The notes under the pieces were generated by a model, which was given only the letters and a program-made list of their open reading frames with translations, had not been told where the DNA came from and ran no database searches. From contig JALSMA010000016.1 of assembly GCA_026988015.1 (NCBI GenBank), forward strand, positions 1 to 64,000: a DNA stretch of 64,000 nt, given 5' to 3'. The stretch is from Desulfobulbaceae bacterium (lineage in GTDB: Bacteria; Desulfobacterota; Desulfobulbia; Desulfobulbales; Desulfocapsaceae). Positions within the stretch are counted from its first letter, which is position 1. Every line of letters starts with the position of its first letter. A program made the position numbers and the translations under genes. Below are positions 63,532 to 64,000 of the stretch, in pieces.

Positions 63532-64000
63532 ATGAACACAATCTTTAAGGAATTTGACATCCTACCGGGGGTACTCGGATCTTGTATATCTGTACGGGAT
63601 AATGGCATACTTTTTTCAAACCTGCCAGAATCTTTCACTGAGAAAATGGTTAATGAAACAAGCAATAACCTTGGCAGAATGATGCAGATGGCAGAAGTAA
63701 AGGGACTGGATCCTCAAACAATGTCCATTCGCTATGACAAATTTGAGATCATTGCCATGCCGCTGGATAACAATGCCACTCTTCTAGTCCTCTGCGAGCC
63801 GGGTAGTAACACCTCTCTTATTGGCACCACCGCCTACATGCTGAGGCCTGAACTTGAGAAAAGCATTAAAGAACCTATACCACAGAAGGAGGATATTGTT
63901 AGGGTGGCAACGATAGCACCGAGCAACGACCAAGAGTACATAAACAAAGAAACTTCCACCGCCCTAGATACTATAAAAAAAGCCCTGTATGACACAGTAG
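63532..64000 (+). CDS. Roadblock/LC7-like protein, partial at window end
   Basis: An open frame starts at the ATG at 63532 and runs 156 codons to the window end with no stop. The first ~100 residues resemble a roadblock/LC7 domain: DILPGVLGSCISVRDNGILFSNLP, FEIIAMPLDNNATLLVLCEPGSN and YMLRPELEKSI. The region after about residue 120 is acidic and polar. It continues the series of the two upstream genes, 26 bases after the PATAN gene. Confidence 0.65.
   Translation, partial: MNTIFKEFDILPGVLGSCISVRDNGILFSNLPESFTEKMVNETSNNLGRMMQMAEVKGLDPQTMSIRYDKFEIIAMPLDNNATLLVLCEPGSNTSLIGTTAYMLRPELEKSIKEPIPQKEDIVRVATIAPSNDQEYINKETSTALDTIKKALYDTV

Noticed and set aside
1-64000. tRNA, rRNA, CRISPR arrays, prophage or secretion islands
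   Set aside because: I read both strands for clustered short repeats, cloverleaf-like segments and phage genes and saw none; weak or unusual RNA genes could still escape unaided reading.

Overview
The window reads as chromosomal core DNA of a strictly anaerobic Gram-negative bacterium, most likely a desulfobacterotal (deltaproteobacterial) sulfate or sulfur metaboliser of the Desulfobulbales type. Grounds: a long single-chain pyruvate:ferredoxin oxidoreductase, a CoA-disulfide-reductase-like flavoprotein fused to a rhodanese, an iron-sulfur-flavoprotein-like reductase, lipid A and outer-membrane genes (lpxA, lpxD, fabZ, lpxI, an omptin), meso-diaminopimelate-type murE, and many signalling proteins of deltaproteobacterial style. 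The assignment is inference from gene content; there is no rRNA here. I saw no tRNA, rRNA, CRISPR array or prophage.

Layout. 0-4.6 kb: a truncated periplasmic binding protein, an omptin protease, a fused PabB-PabC, and a divergent CBS-ACT protein. 4.6-14.5 kb: a small inverted-repeat element, pyruvate:ferredoxin oxidoreductase with strong downstream hairpins, a YkgJ-type cysteine protein, a PHP phosphatase, a HEAT-repeat/receiver fusion, and the CoADR-rhodanese. 14.6-19.3 kb: FetA/FetB-type transporter, sensor kinase and radical SAM protein, overlapping one another and lying downstream of ftsZ. 19.4-35.9 kb: the division and cell wall (dcw) cluster on the minus strand, in transcription order mraZ, rsmH, ftsL, ftsI-like, murE-murF fusion, mraY, murD, murG, murC, murB, ftsQ, ftsA, ftsZ. 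It starts from a consensus sigma70 promoter followed by four GTGG boxes that look like a MraZ operator. 36.3-40.1 kb: yebC-ruvC-ruvA-ruvB-panB. 40.3-44.3 kb: RNA-modification and tRNA-processing genes (rlmE, a CCA-adding family enzyme, a dihydrouridine synthase) and a thioredoxin-like protein. 44.4-54.3 kb: a long minus-strand run from glmS through a NamZ-type muramidase and lpxD-fabZ-lpxA-lpxI to an internally deleted binding protein, a hybrid histidine kinase and a sugar nucleotidyltransferase. 54.6-64 kb: pyrE, a dual-CXXC mini-protein, a zinc-ribbon PilZ protein, hflX, an aminotransferase, an NtrC-type regulator with a flavodoxin-fold reductase, and a plus-strand set (c-heme/HAMP sensor, PATAN/DUF4388 protein, roadblock-like protein) running off the window end.

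The most striking observation is in the dcw cluster. The gene in the ftsI slot encodes a penicillin-binding-protein-like protein with a membrane anchor, a transpeptidase fold and a PASTA domain, but the SxxK, SxN and KTG motifs are all missing or replaced. In the same cluster ftsW, the usual glycosyltransferase partner of FtsI, is absent: murD and murG overlap directly by ATGA. MurE and MurF are fused. Together this suggests a divisome in which the cluster-encoded FtsI is structural and septal synthesis is catalysed by another SEDS/bPBP pair encoded elsewhere, or works differently.

Other points for a second look: hflX has a conserved N-terminus but no ordinary start codon (a well-placed Shine-Dalgarno faces an ATA); several families of short inverted-repeat elements sit in the intergenic gaps; and a binding protein with its middle removed overlaps a hybrid kinase.
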